Shown here piece by piece: positions 8,135 to 16,430 of a stretch of 64,000 bases of DNA. The stretch covers positions 992,001 through 1,056,000 of the forward strand of contig NZ_CP108677.1 of assembly GCF_035994945.1 (NCBI RefSeq), read 5' to 3'. A program made the position numbers and the translations under genes. The DNA comes from Streptomyces sp. NBC_01216 (GTDB taxonomy: Bacteria > Actinomycetota > Actinomycetes > Streptomycetales > Streptomycetaceae). The notes under the pieces are model-generated. The model did not search any database. It saw nothing but the letters and a program-made list of their open reading frames with translations, and was not told the origin of the DNA. Numbering within the stretch: the first letter of the stretch is position 1; every line of letters begins with the position of its first letter.

Positions 8135-9247
8135 ATGACCTTTCCCGCCGCGCGACCCCACCGGGTCGCCGTTCTCGCCCTGGACGGCGTGATTCCCTTC
8201 GAGCTGGGCATCCCGTCCCGGATCTTCGGCTGCGCCGTCGCCGAAGACGGTTCCCCTCTCTACGACGTACGCGTCTGCACCGTGGACGGCGGGCCCGTCC
8301 GGACCGCCGACGGCTACACGATCGTCGCGGCGCACGACGCCGAGCAACTCGCCGAGGCGGACACCGTGATCGTCCCGCCCACCCACGAGCTGCGCACCCT
8401 CGCCGAGGAGGGGTCGCTGGGCGCGCTCATGGCCGAGGCACTCGGCCGGGTCCGTCCGGGCACCCGCGTCGTCTCCATCTGTACCGGCGCGTACGCGCTC
8501 GCGGCGGCCGGCATGCTGAACGGCCGCCGCGCCACCACGCACTGGTGGGAGGCCGGGCACTTCCAGTCCCTCTTCCCGGACGTCAAGCTCGACGAGGACG
8601 TGCTGTTCGTCGACGAGGACGACGTGCTCACCTCGGCGGGGGCCGCCGCCGGCGTCGATCTCTGCCTGCATCTGGTGCGCAAGGACCACGGCAGCGCCAC
8701 CGCCAACAAGGTCGCCCGCAGCTGCGTGGTCCCGCCGTGGCGGGACGGCGGCCAGGCACAGTACATCGAGCGCCCGGTCCCGGAGCCGACCGCTACCACG
8801 ACGACGGCACCCACCCGCGCCTGGGCCCTGGAACACCTCGACCGGCCACTGTCCCTGGGCGAACTCGCGCGGCACGCGCGGATGAGCGTACGGACCTTCA
8901 CCCGCCGCTTCCGCGACGAGGTGGGGACGACACCCGGCCAATGGCTCACGGCCCAACGGCTGGAGCTCGCGAAGCAGTTGCTGGAGACGAGCGATCTGAC
9001 GGTCGATCACATCGCGGACCGCACCGGCTTCGGCAGCGGGAACTCGCTGCGTCAGCACATGCGCAGCCTGGTCGGGATCTCGCCGGCCGCCTACCGCCGT
9101 ACCTTCCACCGGACGGCGGACACCGCTCTGCCGCCCGGCCCCGCGCCGACGGCCGTCGGCACTCCGCGGGGGAACGCCTCGCCGGGTGGCACCCCGCCGG
9201 GAAAGGGCACCGACCGGGCGGCGGCCGTCCGCGCGCCCGCCCGGTGA
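8135..9247 (+). CDS. GlxA family transcriptional regulator (DJ-1/PfpI plus AraC)
   Basis: A 370-residue protein in two parts. Residues 10-195 form a DJ-1/PfpI glutamine-amidotransferase-like domain with the nucleophile elbow SICTGAYALA (C116). Residues 225-330 form an AraC/XylS double helix-turn-helix (PLSLGELARHARMSVRTFTRRF, then IADRTGFGSGNSLRQHM). In GlxA-type proteins the first domain is thought to sense a ligand rather than catalyse. The C-terminal 40 residues are proline and glycine rich and probably disordered. It is divergent from the MDR oxidoreductase, its most likely target. Confidence 0.92.
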   Translation: MTFPAARPHRVAVLALDGVIPFELGIPSRIFGCAVAEDGSPLYDVRVCTVDGGPVRTADGYTIVAAHDAEQLAEADTVIVPPTHELRTLAEEGSLGALMAEALGRVRPGTRVVSICTGAYALAAAGMLNGRRATTHWWEAGHFQSLFPDVKLDEDVLFVDEDDVLTSAGAAAGVDLCLHLVRKDHGSATANKVARSCVVPPWRDGGQAQYIERPVPEPTATTTTAPTRAWALEHLDRPLSLGELARHARMSVRTFTRRFRDEVGTTPGQWLTAQRLELAKQLLETSDLTVDHIADRTGFGSGNSLRQHMRSLVGISPAAYRRTFHRTADTALPPGPAPTAVGTPRGNASPGGTPPGKGTDRAAAVRAPAR

Positions 9248-9255
9248 ACAGGGGG

Positions 9256-9280
9256 GGCGCCGCAGTCCGCGGACGGCGCC
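9256..9280. terminator. Hairpin between convergent genes
   Basis: GGCGCCG at 9256-9262 and CGGCGCC at 9274-9280 pair perfectly around an 11-base loop. It sits nine bases after the GlxA-type regulator stop and before the stop of the convergent methyltransferase, so it can terminate both. Confidence 0.6.
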
Positions 9281-9314
9281 GTCAACCGGTGGGCGGGGCG
9301 GTGTAGGGCTCGCG

Positions 9315-10271
9315 TCAGCCCTTGCGGGCCGTGTGCACGGTGCGGGCGGCCAGGTGGAAGAGGTCGGTGCGCCGGTGCAGGGACATCGGGTCCGCCGGGT
9401 CGAGAAGCCGGTCGAGGACCTTCACGTCGTCCTCGGCCAGCCGCTCGGCGAGGCCCTCACGCTGCCGGGCGAAGGTGGCCACGACCGTCTCCCGGACGAC
9501 CGGCGGGACGGGCGCGGGGACGTCGACCAGGAACGAGCGGGTGCCGCTGGGGGTGAGGCCCGCTCCGGCGAGGAGCGCGCGATAGTCGTCGACCTCGTCC
9601 TTGCTGTCACGCAGCGAGGTGCGCATCTCGCCGAACCAGTCGGCGACGACGGCGTCGATCCGGGCCTCCAGTCCTGGCCGGCCGACGCCGATGTTCCACG
9701 GCAGGTGGCGGGCGGGCAGTCCGCCCTCGACGAGCACCATCAGCCCGCCGGGCCGTAGCAGTTCGGAGAAGGCGGCCAGGGCGGCACCCTGGTCCCCGAT
9801 GTGGTGCAGGGAGTTGCCGGCCCAGATGACGTCGGCCTCGCCCAGTTCGGCGATGGCCTCCGGGAGTTCCGCGTGCAGGGTGGAGACCCGTGCGCCGAGC
9901 CTGCGGGCCTCGGCGCGGGCCCTCGACATCTCCAGCAGTTCGGGGGTCCCGTCGACGGCGACGACCTCCGCGGCCGGGAACGCCTCGGCGAGGAGCGCGG
10001 TCAGCACACCCGGACCGCTGCCGACGTCCAGGACCCGGCGGACACCCGCGACGGGCACCAGCTCGGCGAGCCAGGCCGCGGCCTGCATGTAGGCGGGGCT
10101 CTGGATCTCGGCCTGGCGCTCCAGAAGCGTGGCCATCTCGGCCCACGGCATGTGGGCGCTGTCGTGGTGGTGCCCCGGTCCGGCGCCGTGGGCGTGGGCG
10201 GCACCGTGGCCCGCTTCGTGCGGGTGGCCGGCTTCGTGCCGGGGGACGGGCTGCTGCTCGTGTCGACTCAT
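9315..10271 (-). CDS. Class I SAM-dependent methyltransferase with His-rich N-terminus
   Basis: A 318-residue protein. The first 40 residues contain 11 histidines (including HHH at 34-36) in a Gly/Ala-rich context. From about residue 55 it is a Rossmann-fold methyltransferase of the O-methyltransferase or UbiE type, with motif I LDVGSGPGVL at 81-90, the acidic VAVDGTPE end of strand 2 and the GNSLHHIGD region. Substrate unknown. The histidine tail could bind zinc, nickel or copper, which is inference. The gene follows an AraC-type regulator in the same direction with a 79-bp gap and may be co-transcribed with it. ATG 10269-10271 is the only start that begins with the His-rich part. Confidence 0.88.
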   Translation of the reverse strand: MSRHEQQPVPRHEAGHPHEAGHGAAHAHGAGPGHHHDSAHMPWAEMATLLERQAEIQSPAYMQAAAWLAELVPVAGVRRVLDVGSGPGVLTALLAEAFPAAEVVAVDGTPELLEMSRARAEARRLGARVSTLHAELPEAIAELGEADVIWAGNSLHHIGDQGAALAAFSELLRPGGLMVLVEGGLPARHLPWNIGVGRPGLEARIDAVVADWFGEMRTSLRDSKDEVDDYRALLAGAGLTPSGTRSFLVDVPAPVPPVVRETVVATFARQREGLAERLAEDDVKVLDRLLDPADPMSLHRRTDLFHLAARTVHTARKG

Positions 10272-10350
10272 GGCCCCAGGTTCCGGCGGGTGGACGGAAA
10301 GCGCCAGAATCTTTGCCACTTCGGCAAGCCGCGGCGAGGACGGGCGTCGC

Positions 10351-11283
10351 TCATGCCCGCGTGCGGTGCTCCTGCGGACTGACACCGCGTACCCGCTTGA
10401 AGGAGGCACTGAGCGCGAAAGCGCTGCTGTAGCCGACCTGCCGGGCCACGGACTCGACCGTGGCGTCCGTCTCCCGCAGGAGGTCGGCGGCGCGTGCGAG
10501 ACGCCAGCCGGTGAGGTACGCCATGGGCGGTTCACCCACCAGCTCGGTGAAGCGGCGGGCGAGCGCGGCCCGTGACACCCCCGCCCCGGCCGCGAGCGAG
10601 GCGACGGTCCACGGACGGGCCGGGTCCCCGTGGAGCAGGCGCAGGGCGCGGCCGACGACGGGGTCGGCCATGGCGTTGTACCAGGCGGGCGGGCGAGCAC
10701 CGGGGCGCGCGAACCAGGCGCGCACGGCGGCGATCAGGAGCAGGTCGAGGATGCGGTCGAGGACGACGCTCTGGCCGGGTTCGTCGCGGGCGATCTCCTC
10801 GTCCAGGAAGGGCACCAACGGGCACCTCCACGCGTCCGCCGGCAGGTGCAGCAGGGATGGCAGCGCGTCGAGGAGCCTGCGGCCCACCTCGCCGTCCATG
10901 GGGTACGTGCCGACGAGGAGGGTGCTGCCGCCGTCGAGGGCGTTGCCCCAGGTCCGTACGCCGAGGTGCATGGACTCGGAGAGCGACGCACCGCTCAGGG
11001 TGGTGCAGACACCGCCGGGCCCGATCATCGCGGTCGGCGGGGCCTGCGGGTCGTGAGCGACGGTGTACGGCTCCGGACCCCGGGCGATGGCGATGTCACC
11101 GGGGCGCAGCAGCAACGGTTCGCCCCGGTCGGGCATGATCCATGCCTCTCCCTCGGTCACGCACATCAGGCAGAGCGGAGCACGGTCCTCGACGCTGACG
11201 GACCACGGCGGCTCCATGACCATCCGGAGCAGGAAGGCGCCCCTGACCCGGGGCCCGTCGAGTAGTCCGGCGAGAGCGTCCAT
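10351..11283 (-). CDS. AraC family transcriptional regulator with N-terminal cupin
   Basis: A 310-residue regulator. The N-terminal half (about residues 8-190) is the cupin-like AraC ligand domain (APLCLMCVTEGEAWIMPDRGEPLLLRPGD). The C-terminal domain, about residues 210-308, is a typical AraC double helix-turn-helix, with the second helix in VARQVGYSSAFALSASFKRVRGVSP. ATG 11283 starts right at the conserved LAGLLDGPR segment; the frame further up is not conserved-looking. The next gene in the same direction is the His-rich methyltransferase, a plausible target. Effector unknown. Confidence 0.9.
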   Translation of the reverse strand: MDALAGLLDGPRVRGAFLLRMVMEPPWSVSVEDRAPLCLMCVTEGEAWIMPDRGEPLLLRPGDIAIARGPEPYTVAHDPQAPPTAMIGPGGVCTTLSGASLSESMHLGVRTWGNALDGGSTLLVGTYPMDGEVGRRLLDALPSLLHLPADAWRCPLVPFLDEEIARDEPGQSVVLDRILDLLLIAAVRAWFARPGARPPAWYNAMADPVVGRALRLLHGDPARPWTVASLAAGAGVSRAALARRFTELVGEPPMAYLTGWRLARAADLLRETDATVESVARQVGYSSAFALSASFKRVRGVSPQEHRTRA

Positions 11284-11743
11284 GGGCAGCAACCCTAACG
11301 ACGCGTGGGGGGCGGACCCGCGCCCCGGTGCCATCGATCCGCGGTTCGGCCCCTTCCGCCCCGGCGTAGGCGAACAGCGCCGACTCCCGTGAGGATGCCT
11401 GCCACGCGGGTGCGGGTCTTCGAGCAACTCGCCGACGTGTGCACGGGGGACGCCGGTCAGGGCGGGAGGGGAGCAGGCCCTCGATGTGAGCCTCGCCGAT
11501 CATGCATCGACAGGGGAAGATCTCCTGGGCGAGTGCGCTGTTGACGATGCTCCTGACGGCGCGGTCGTGCAAAGGTCCCGTGCGCATATCCCCGCTGCCA
11601 TCCAGTCGGACCGACGCTCCCCTTGAGGGCCGTCCCGCAAATGATCTCCGCGTCGCGAAGGCGGTCGTGGCGTTTGATCTTCGTCACGCGATGGGGTCGA
11701 GACGGCGGCGGCCGTGATCGGGCACGGTAGGGTCCGCGCCGCG
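11284..11743. other. Gene-poor stretch
   Basis: I see no gene I can support in these 460 bp. A minus-strand frame from 11587 begins with a protein-like 40 residues (ALAQEIFPCRCMIGEAH) and then loses coding character; it could be a remnant of a lost gene, but I cannot assign it. GC is somewhat lower than in neighbouring genes around 11640-11700, which fits non-coding or decayed DNA next to the pseudogene. Confidence 0.5.
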
Positions 11744-12381
11744 ACGATCGACTGGTACGGCCTCTGTGCCACCGGCTTCGCCGTGCCCGCGCGCGGATCT
11801 CGACGAGCTCACGGTGCGACTGGCCGGCTGCCTGCGCGCCCCTGACCCCCAGGTGCGCGACGGCGCGCCGTACGTGGTGCTGCGGACCTGGATCGCGCGC
11901 GATGTCATCACTGGTTCCCCTCGGCTGCGGCTGGGCGACGAGATGACGCGCCGGTTCACCGACGGCGAGATCCAGGCCCGTACGTTCGCCCCGATGGTCC
12001 TCGACATGATCGTCACCCGGGGTGACTTCCGGCAGCCCTGGCTTGACGCCTTCAGGACCTGGTTTCCCGCGAAGACCGACCTGCGCGGCCACGATCCGAA
12101 GCTGGGCCGGCTGCACGCCGTCGCGCTCGGGGCGGACCTGTTGGGAACTTCGGCACTCACCCGGACGTCGACCCCGCGGCGATGCTCGCCCTCGCGGCCG
12201 AGCGCATGCTCGCCCGTGACGACCGCGTCTGGGACCAGCAGGAGGACGACCGACTCGCGGGCGCGATCGCCAGGGTCCTGACCCGACCGGAACTGAGCGC
12301 CGAGACGGCGACCGCCTCGTGTCCGTGCTCGACATCGTCTTCGGGCACCCGCCGGTCAAGAACTTCCCGTCCGGGATGTGA
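11744..12381 (+). pseudogene. DUF2785 family protein, disrupted by several frameshifts
   Basis: The piece 11747-11790 reads IDWYGLCATGFAVPAR, then the frame shifts and 11790-12140 reads ADLDELTVRLAGCLRAPDP, VLRTWIARDV, QARTFAPMVLDMIVTRGDF and LRGHDPKLGRLHAVALGADLLG. A second shift near 12145 leads to FGTHPDVDPAAMLALAAERML and DDRLAGAIARVLTR, and a third near 12315 restores SVLDIVFGHPPVKNFPSGM and a TGA at 12379-12381. Joined, the fragments match the DUF2785 family of cytoplasmic helical-repeat proteins of unknown function. The expected ATG is ACG, though an in-frame GTG lies at 11714. With at least three lesions this is almost surely a pseudogene, not a sequencing slip. Confidence 0.75.
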
Positions 12382-12601
12382 CGCTCGGCCAGGCCCACGT
12401 GGCCCTGGGGTGATCCACGGGGGCGGGCTCGTCCACGGTCGCCGGGGCGGCCGTGGGATCCGTCCGCCGCCGGTCCCGTGGATGTACCGTCCCGGACCGT
12501 CCTCGTGCGGCGTTCCCCGGCGGGCGGAAGCTGGACGCCCGCGTATGGAGGTGAGTTCCTGGAACATGGCAGGCGGGCTCACGGCACGCGAGTCTGAGGA
12601 C

Positions 12602-13453
12602 ATGACGACACGGACACAGACCGACGACACGCACGGCACGGACTCCGCACGGACGTTCCTGGTGACGAGCGCCACCGGCAAGACCGGGCGCCGGGTGGCC
12701 GAGCGCCTCGGCGCGCGCGGGGCGACCGTGCGAGCCGGCTCCCGCACGGGGAGGGTCCGCTTCGACTGGGAGGACACCACGACCTGGGGCCCCGCACTGC
12801 GAGGCGTGGACACCGCGTACGTGAACTACTACCCGGACCTCGCCGCTCCCGGGGCGGTCGCGGCGATGGAGACCTTCGGCCGGCTCGCCGCGGAGCACGG
12901 GGTACGGCGACTGACACTGCTCTCCGGACGCGGAGAGCCCGAAGCCGTGGGGGCGGAGGATGCCTTGCGCTCCTGCGGCCTCGAACTCACCGTCGTGCGC
13001 GCCTCGTTCTTCGCGCAGAACTTCAACGAGGGCCCGATGGCCGAAGGGGTGGCGGCAGGGACGCTGGCGTTCCCCGCGGGCGGGACGGCCGAGCCGTTCG
13101 TCGACGCCGACGACCTGGCGGACGTCATCGTCGAGACCCTGCTGCGGGACGGCCACGCGGGACGGGTCCACGAGGTCACCGGGCCGCGGCTGCTGACCTT
13201 CGCCGAGGTGGCGACGGAGATATCCCACGCGTCGCGCCGCCCGCTGGTGTACGTCCCCATGAGCGAGGGCGAGTACGCGGCGCTGCTGACGGGGGCCGGC
13301 CTGCCGGCGCCCGAGGCGCAGTGGCTCGCGGCGCTCTTCGCCGGTCTCCTCGACGGCCACAACGCCTCCGTGACGGACGGGGTGAAGCGCGTACTGGGCC
13401 GCGAGCCGAGGGACTTCGCGGCCTTCGCGGCCGAGGCGTGGAGGGACCGGTAG
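12602..13453 (+). CDS. NmrA-like NAD(P)-binding oxidoreductase
   Basis: A 283-residue atypical short-chain dehydrogenase of the NmrA/HSCARG type. The N-terminal nucleotide motif is SATGKTGRRVAERL (T25-G29), followed by GVDTAYVNYYPDL and the central RLTLLSGRGE strand. The catalytic Tyr-Lys pair of classical short-chain dehydrogenases is not evident, so a redox-sensing or ergot-alkaloid-type reductase role is possible. ATG 12602 has GAGGAC just upstream, and the upstream part of the same frame belongs to the DUF2785 pseudogene. It appears intact although surrounded by decaying genes. Confidence 0.88.
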   Translation: MTTRTQTDDTHGTDSARTFLVTSATGKTGRRVAERLGARGATVRAGSRTGRVRFDWEDTTTWGPALRGVDTAYVNYYPDLAAPGAVAAMETFGRLAAEHGVRRLTLLSGRGEPEAVGAEDALRSCGLELTVVRASFFAQNFNEGPMAEGVAAGTLAFPAGGTAEPFVDADDLADVIVETLLRDGHAGRVHEVTGPRLLTFAEVATEISHASRRPLVYVPMSEGEYAALLTGAGLPAPEAQWLAALFAGLLDGHNASVTDGVKRVLGREPRDFAAFAAEAWRDR

Positions 13454-13454
13454 T

Positions 13455-13559
13455 CGGGACGAGGCGGTGCACGGCGTCGCGGCGGGCGCGGGGGACGCCG
13501 CCGCGCGTCTCCTCGTAGCGGTCGGCCTCGGCGTCCCAGTCCAGCGGGGTCTCGGTCAT
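13455..13559 (-). pseudogene. N-terminal stub of a SAM-dependent methyltransferase
   Basis: From ATG 13557-13559 the first 35 codons read like the start of a class I methyltransferase (MTETPLDWDAEADRYEE, then AVHRLVPTTG), which normally leads into the LDVGGGTG motif. Instead the sequence runs into the 3' end of the NmrA-like gene on the other strand and loses coding character. The rest of the gene is missing, so this is a truncated remnant, probably cut when the neighbouring segment was inserted or deleted. Confidence 0.55.
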
Positions 13560-13639
13560 TCCCGGGAAGGTGACCGGGTGTCGGGCGCCCGCCGGCGTGG
13601 GAACGTGCGTCCGTACGGCGGTACCGTGCGGCCCGTGTG

Positions 13640-13945
13640 TCAGTGGGCTCCATGCCCGGCGGCGATGTCCTCCACACGGGTGGCGAGTTCGAAGTCCTTG
13701 TCGGTGACCGCGCCGCCCGCGCTGTGCGTGTTCACCTCGAGAGCGACGGTGGCGTACCCGAGGGTCAGGTCGGAGTGATGGTTCAACTCCTGCTGGATCT
13801 GCGCGACATGGACGACGAGCGCGGTGGCGGCGAAGTGGTCGCCCAGCCGGTACTCGCGCCGGATGCGGTCACCGGACAGGGACCAGCCGGGAAGTTCCCG
13901 CAGTCGGTCCTCGATCTCCTTCTGCGACAGCGGCTCTGTGGGCAT
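13640..13945 (-). CDS. 4a-hydroxytetrahydrobiopterin dehydratase
   Basis: A 101-residue protein, the usual length for pterin-4a-carbinolamine dehydratases. The catalytic signature is complete: NHHSDLTLGYATVALEVNTHSAGG with H56, H57 and H74 as the expected active-site histidines. The enzyme recycles the 4a-carbinolamine formed by pterin-dependent aromatic amino-acid hydroxylases; it can also act with molybdopterin-like pterins. No hydroxylase is adjacent. ATG 13945 begins the conserved MPTEPLSQKEIEDRL start. Confidence 0.93.
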   Translation of the reverse strand: MPTEPLSQKEIEDRLRELPGWSLSGDRIRREYRLGDHFAATALVVHVAQIQQELNHHSDLTLGYATVALEVNTHSAGGAVTDKDFELATRVEDIAAGHGAH

Positions 13946-14246
13946 GCGCGGACTCCCTCCGGTCACGGGTCGCGACGGCGACGACGATGCGGGCGTCGGG
14001 GGCGCCGTCCGGGAGGACGACGCCGCCGACGTTGCCGGTGACGATACGGTCTCCGGACTCCGTCCACGGGTCAACACAGCGAAGGGTCCCGATCGGCGGA
14101 AAGGCCCGGACCACCATCACGTCGACCGGACAGGCCCGCGAGGAGGCCGGACCGAGGTCTCACGGTCCGGGGTCTCGCGGGCCCCGGCACCGCACGCCGT
14201 TCACCGACCGGGCCCGTCTCGCCCGTCGCGGCACTATCGTCCTCCC
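13946..14246. other. Intergenic stretch with a possible coding remnant
   Basis: No gene can be supported firmly. A minus-strand frame from 14120 gives a protein-like stretch (DPWTESGDRIVTGNVGGVVL, then APDARIVVAVATRD) before running into the dehydratase start region; it may be the decayed head of another gene. The right end carries the start region of the XRE-type gene, without an obvious ribosome site. Confidence 0.4.
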
Positions 14247-15063
14247 ATGACGACGATCGCCGCCACGGGCGCGGGAGTAGGGCCACTGTTGCGGGGCTGG
14301 CGCGAGCGGCGTCGGCTGAGCCAACTGGAACTGGCGCTGCGGGCCGATTCCTCCGCCCGGCACATCTCCTTCGTCGAGACGGGCCGTGCCCGGCCGAGCG
14401 AGGAGATGATCCTGCGGCTGGCCGGGCACCTGGAGGTACCGGTACGGGAGCAGAACGTCCTGCTGCTCGCCGCGGGCTACGCGCCGCGGTTCACCGAGTC
14501 GACGCTCGACGAACCGCGGCTCGGGGCCCTGCGGGAGGGAATCGAGCAGCTCCTCGGAGGCTACGAGCCGTACCCGGCACTCGTCGTGGACGGTACCTAC
14601 ACGGTGGTGGCGGCCAACGGCGGCATCGGCGTACTGCTGGCGGGACTGCCGGACCATCTGCTGACTCCCCCGATGAACGCGATGCGGATCACGCTGCACC
14701 CGGAAGGGCTGGCGCCACGCATCCTGAATCTGCCACGGTGGCGCGGGCATCTGCTGGCACAGATGCGGCGACAGCTCGCGCTGTCCCGCTCGGAGTCGGG
14801 CGCTGTACGAGGAGGTCTCCGGGTACCCGCTACCGGAGGCGGCGGAGGGTGTGACCGCCCCGGTCGGCCCGGAGGACGGCGACGTGTGCCCGTTCTTCGC
14901 ACTGCCGATGCGCATCGATCACGACGGGCGGGTGTTGTCGTTCGTGTCCTCGATCTCGACGTTCAACACGCCGATGGACGTGACGGTCTCCGAGCTGGCC
15001 ATCGAGACGCTGCTCCCGGCCGATCCGGCGACGGCCGCGTACCTGCGGTCGCTCGCGGGGTGA
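14247..15063 (+). pseudogene. XRE family regulator with MmyB-like ligand domain, frameshifted
   Basis: ATG 14247 opens a helix-turn-helix protein (LLRGWRERRRLSQLELALRA, VETGRARPSEEMILRLAGHL) followed by the MmyB-like ligand domain (YPALVVDGTYTVVAANGGI, MRITLHPEGLAPRILNL). Near 14798 the frame breaks; the correct continuation (ALYEEVSGYPLP, then CPFFALPMRIDHDGRVLSF and STFNTPMDVTVSELAIETL) is in another frame and stops at 15063. Comparison with the usual LSRSES-LRALYEEV spacing suggests a 5-bp deletion (about GCTGC). The combined length, about 270 residues, is normal. It may be a true pseudogene or an assembly error. Confidence 0.75.
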
Positions 15064-15229
15064 CGGGGACACCGGGGCCACAGGGCCTGCCGCCCCGAGC
15101 GCGGCGAAGCCGACGACGACCGTTCGGGGCCGCACGGGCACGGCGACGGACCGTCCCGGCAGGTGCGGCCTCGCCCGGACGGACGGGACCCAGGAACCGG
15201 CGGACGGGTCGGACCGGCGGGACGCGCGG

Positions 15230-15263
15230 GTGCCCCGGCCCGCCCGGAGGGCGGCCGGGGCAC
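15230..15263. terminator. Strong GC hairpin after the small ORF
   Basis: GTGCCCCGGCC at 15230-15240 pairs perfectly with GGCCGGGGCAC at 15253-15263, and an inner GCCC/GGGC stem extends it. It begins 13 bases beyond the stop of the minus-strand ORF 15277-15435 and faces the end of the XRE pseudogene, so it can terminate both. Confidence 0.65.
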
Positions 15264-15276
15264 GCTCCGGGCGGGG

Positions 15277-15435
15277 TCAGCGCGCGGGATGTTCGCCCCG
15301 GACCGGGGCGGGCGCGGGGTCGGTCCGCTCCCGGCGGACGGGTTCCTCGCGTTCCGGCACGGTCCGGGAGCCGGCGGTGCGGGCGGCTTCGGCGCGCACG
15401 AGGGCGGAGAGCACGGCGAACGGGTCGATGGGCAT
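15277..15435 (-). CDS. Small hypothetical protein (52 aa)
   Basis: ATG 15433-15435 has a strong GAGGAG ribosome site seven bases upstream, and a strong hairpin follows the stop. The 52-residue product starts MPIDPFAVLSALVRAEAART, which can form an amphipathic helix, and ends in a charged, proline-rich tail. There is no membrane segment or signal peptide. I do not recognise a function; the ribosome site and terminator support expression. Between it and the hairpin repeat at 15621 lies about 185 bp with a degenerate relative of that repeat near 15490-15520. Confidence 0.55.
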   Translation of the reverse strand: MPIDPFAVLSALVRAEAARTAGSRTVPEREEPVRRERTDPAPAPVRGEHPAR

Positions 15436-15620
15436 GACGGAACTCCTCGCGGTGGTGGTGTGGTGACGTCGCGAGAGGACGGGCCTCTCAGACTGTCGGG
15501 TGGCCTCTGACCGGGCGGTCACGCCCTGGCACGCACGCTGCCGGTGTTGGCGACATGCCCCGGTAGCTCCGCTACGAGAGCACGCCGTGCGCCTTGGAAT
15601 CGCACGCACCAGGCCGCGTC

Positions 15621-15651
15621 CGCCTGTCGTCGAAGGCCACCCGGCAGGCTC
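15621..15651 (-). terminator. Dispersed hairpin repeat, copy C (abuts stop codon)
   Basis: Read on the minus strand, the element starts GAGCCTGCCGGGTGGCC immediately after the TGA of the 15652-16092 gene and closes with GACAGGC, though the distal arm is less perfect than in copies A and B. As in copy A the stop codon and the element are directly fused (TGAGAGCCTGCCGG). Confidence 0.65.
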
Positions 15652-16092
15652 TCAGCAGCGCATCACCACGCACCGGCGCGCGGCGTCGCCCTCGGGGAGC
15701 GGTACGCGCGTGGGTGCCCCGGCCGCCGGAGCGCCCCCGGGCGGGGCGGGACGCCGGGTGGGGCGGTGGGCTCCCCGGTGCCGTGGGACGGCCCTCCGGG
15801 GGGCGGTCGCCTCGGTCTCGGACACCTCGAACGTCTCGCCGCCCGGATCCGGGACGGCGCTCGCGGCGGGCCGCTGCTCTCCGGCCACCGCTCCGGCCGC
15901 TCCGCCGCCCGCGCCGAGGAGGGCGGCGAGCACCAGCCCCAGGATCAGGCCGACGCGGCGGGCACGGCGGAGGCCCGCGGTCCGGGACGCGGCGCGCGGG
16001 ACCCGCCGCGTCCCGGGGTCCGGACACACCGCCCCGGCCGCCGGGGCGGCCGGGGCGGCCGGGGCGGCACGGTGCGCGGGGGCGGGGCTCAT
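15652..16092 (-). CDS. Hypothetical single-pass membrane protein (146 aa)
   Basis: ATG 16090-16092 has AGGAGG about eight bases upstream. The protein has an Ala/Pro-rich N-terminal cytoplasmic part of about 47 residues, one strongly hydrophobic helix (VGLILGLVLAALLGAGGGAAGAV) and a Pro/Ala/Arg-rich outer tail ending in VVMRC. No known domain is visible. The organisation resembles the many small membrane-anchored proteins of unknown role in Streptomyces. It is monocistronic and ends at the copy C hairpin. Confidence 0.6.
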   Translation of the reverse strand: MSPAPAHRAAPAAPAAPAAGAVCPDPGTRRVPRAASRTAGLRRARRVGLILGLVLAALLGAGGGAAGAVAGEQRPAASAVPDPGGETFEVSETEATAPRRAVPRHRGAHRPTRRPAPPGGAPAAGAPTRVPLPEGDAARRCVVMRC

Positions 16093-16430
16093 GTAGGTGC
16101 CTCCTGCCCCCGCGCGGCCCCGACGTGCCGGGCGGTCCGCCGGATCCCCCCGGCCGGCCTACGCCGACGCCGCCGAATTCACCGCCCTGGCCGCCCCGTC
16201 ACCGGTCCCCCGTGTGGTCTCACCGACCGGACCGGCGGCCCTTCGGGCGCCACTCCGGGACCTGCGCGGCCCCGGGACCCGCGCCGCCGTCCGGGCGCCG
16301 CACTCCCCCGGGCGCGCGGCCCCGTAATCCGCGACCGCGCGCCCGGAGCCGTACTCCGCGACCGTGACGGGCCCTCCACGCCCCGGCACGGCGCCTCACA
16401 CCGGACACCGGACACCGCGCCGATCCCCGG
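16093..16430. other. Intergenic region upstream of the small membrane protein
   Basis: These 338 bp are very GC-rich and show no gene I can support. A short minus-strand frame (16389-16159) is open but has Arg/Gly/Ala-only composition typical of chance frames. I see no convincing operator or terminator. Confidence 0.5.

Noticed and set aside
11096..11587. Minus-strand 163-codon ORF upstream of the AraC gene
   Set aside because: It overlaps the AraC gene in another frame and loses coding character after about 40 residues; no family recognised.
14851..15063. Independent 70-codon gene at the end of the XRE region
   Set aside because: Its product is the expected C-terminus of the upstream XRE/MmyB protein, so it is better explained by a frameshift.
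15555..15610. tRNA-like stretch (GGTAGCTC..., GAGAGC..., GGAATCGCACG)
   Set aside because: It lacks a pairable acceptor stem, a 7-base anticodon loop and a proper T-arm; the resemblance is superficial.
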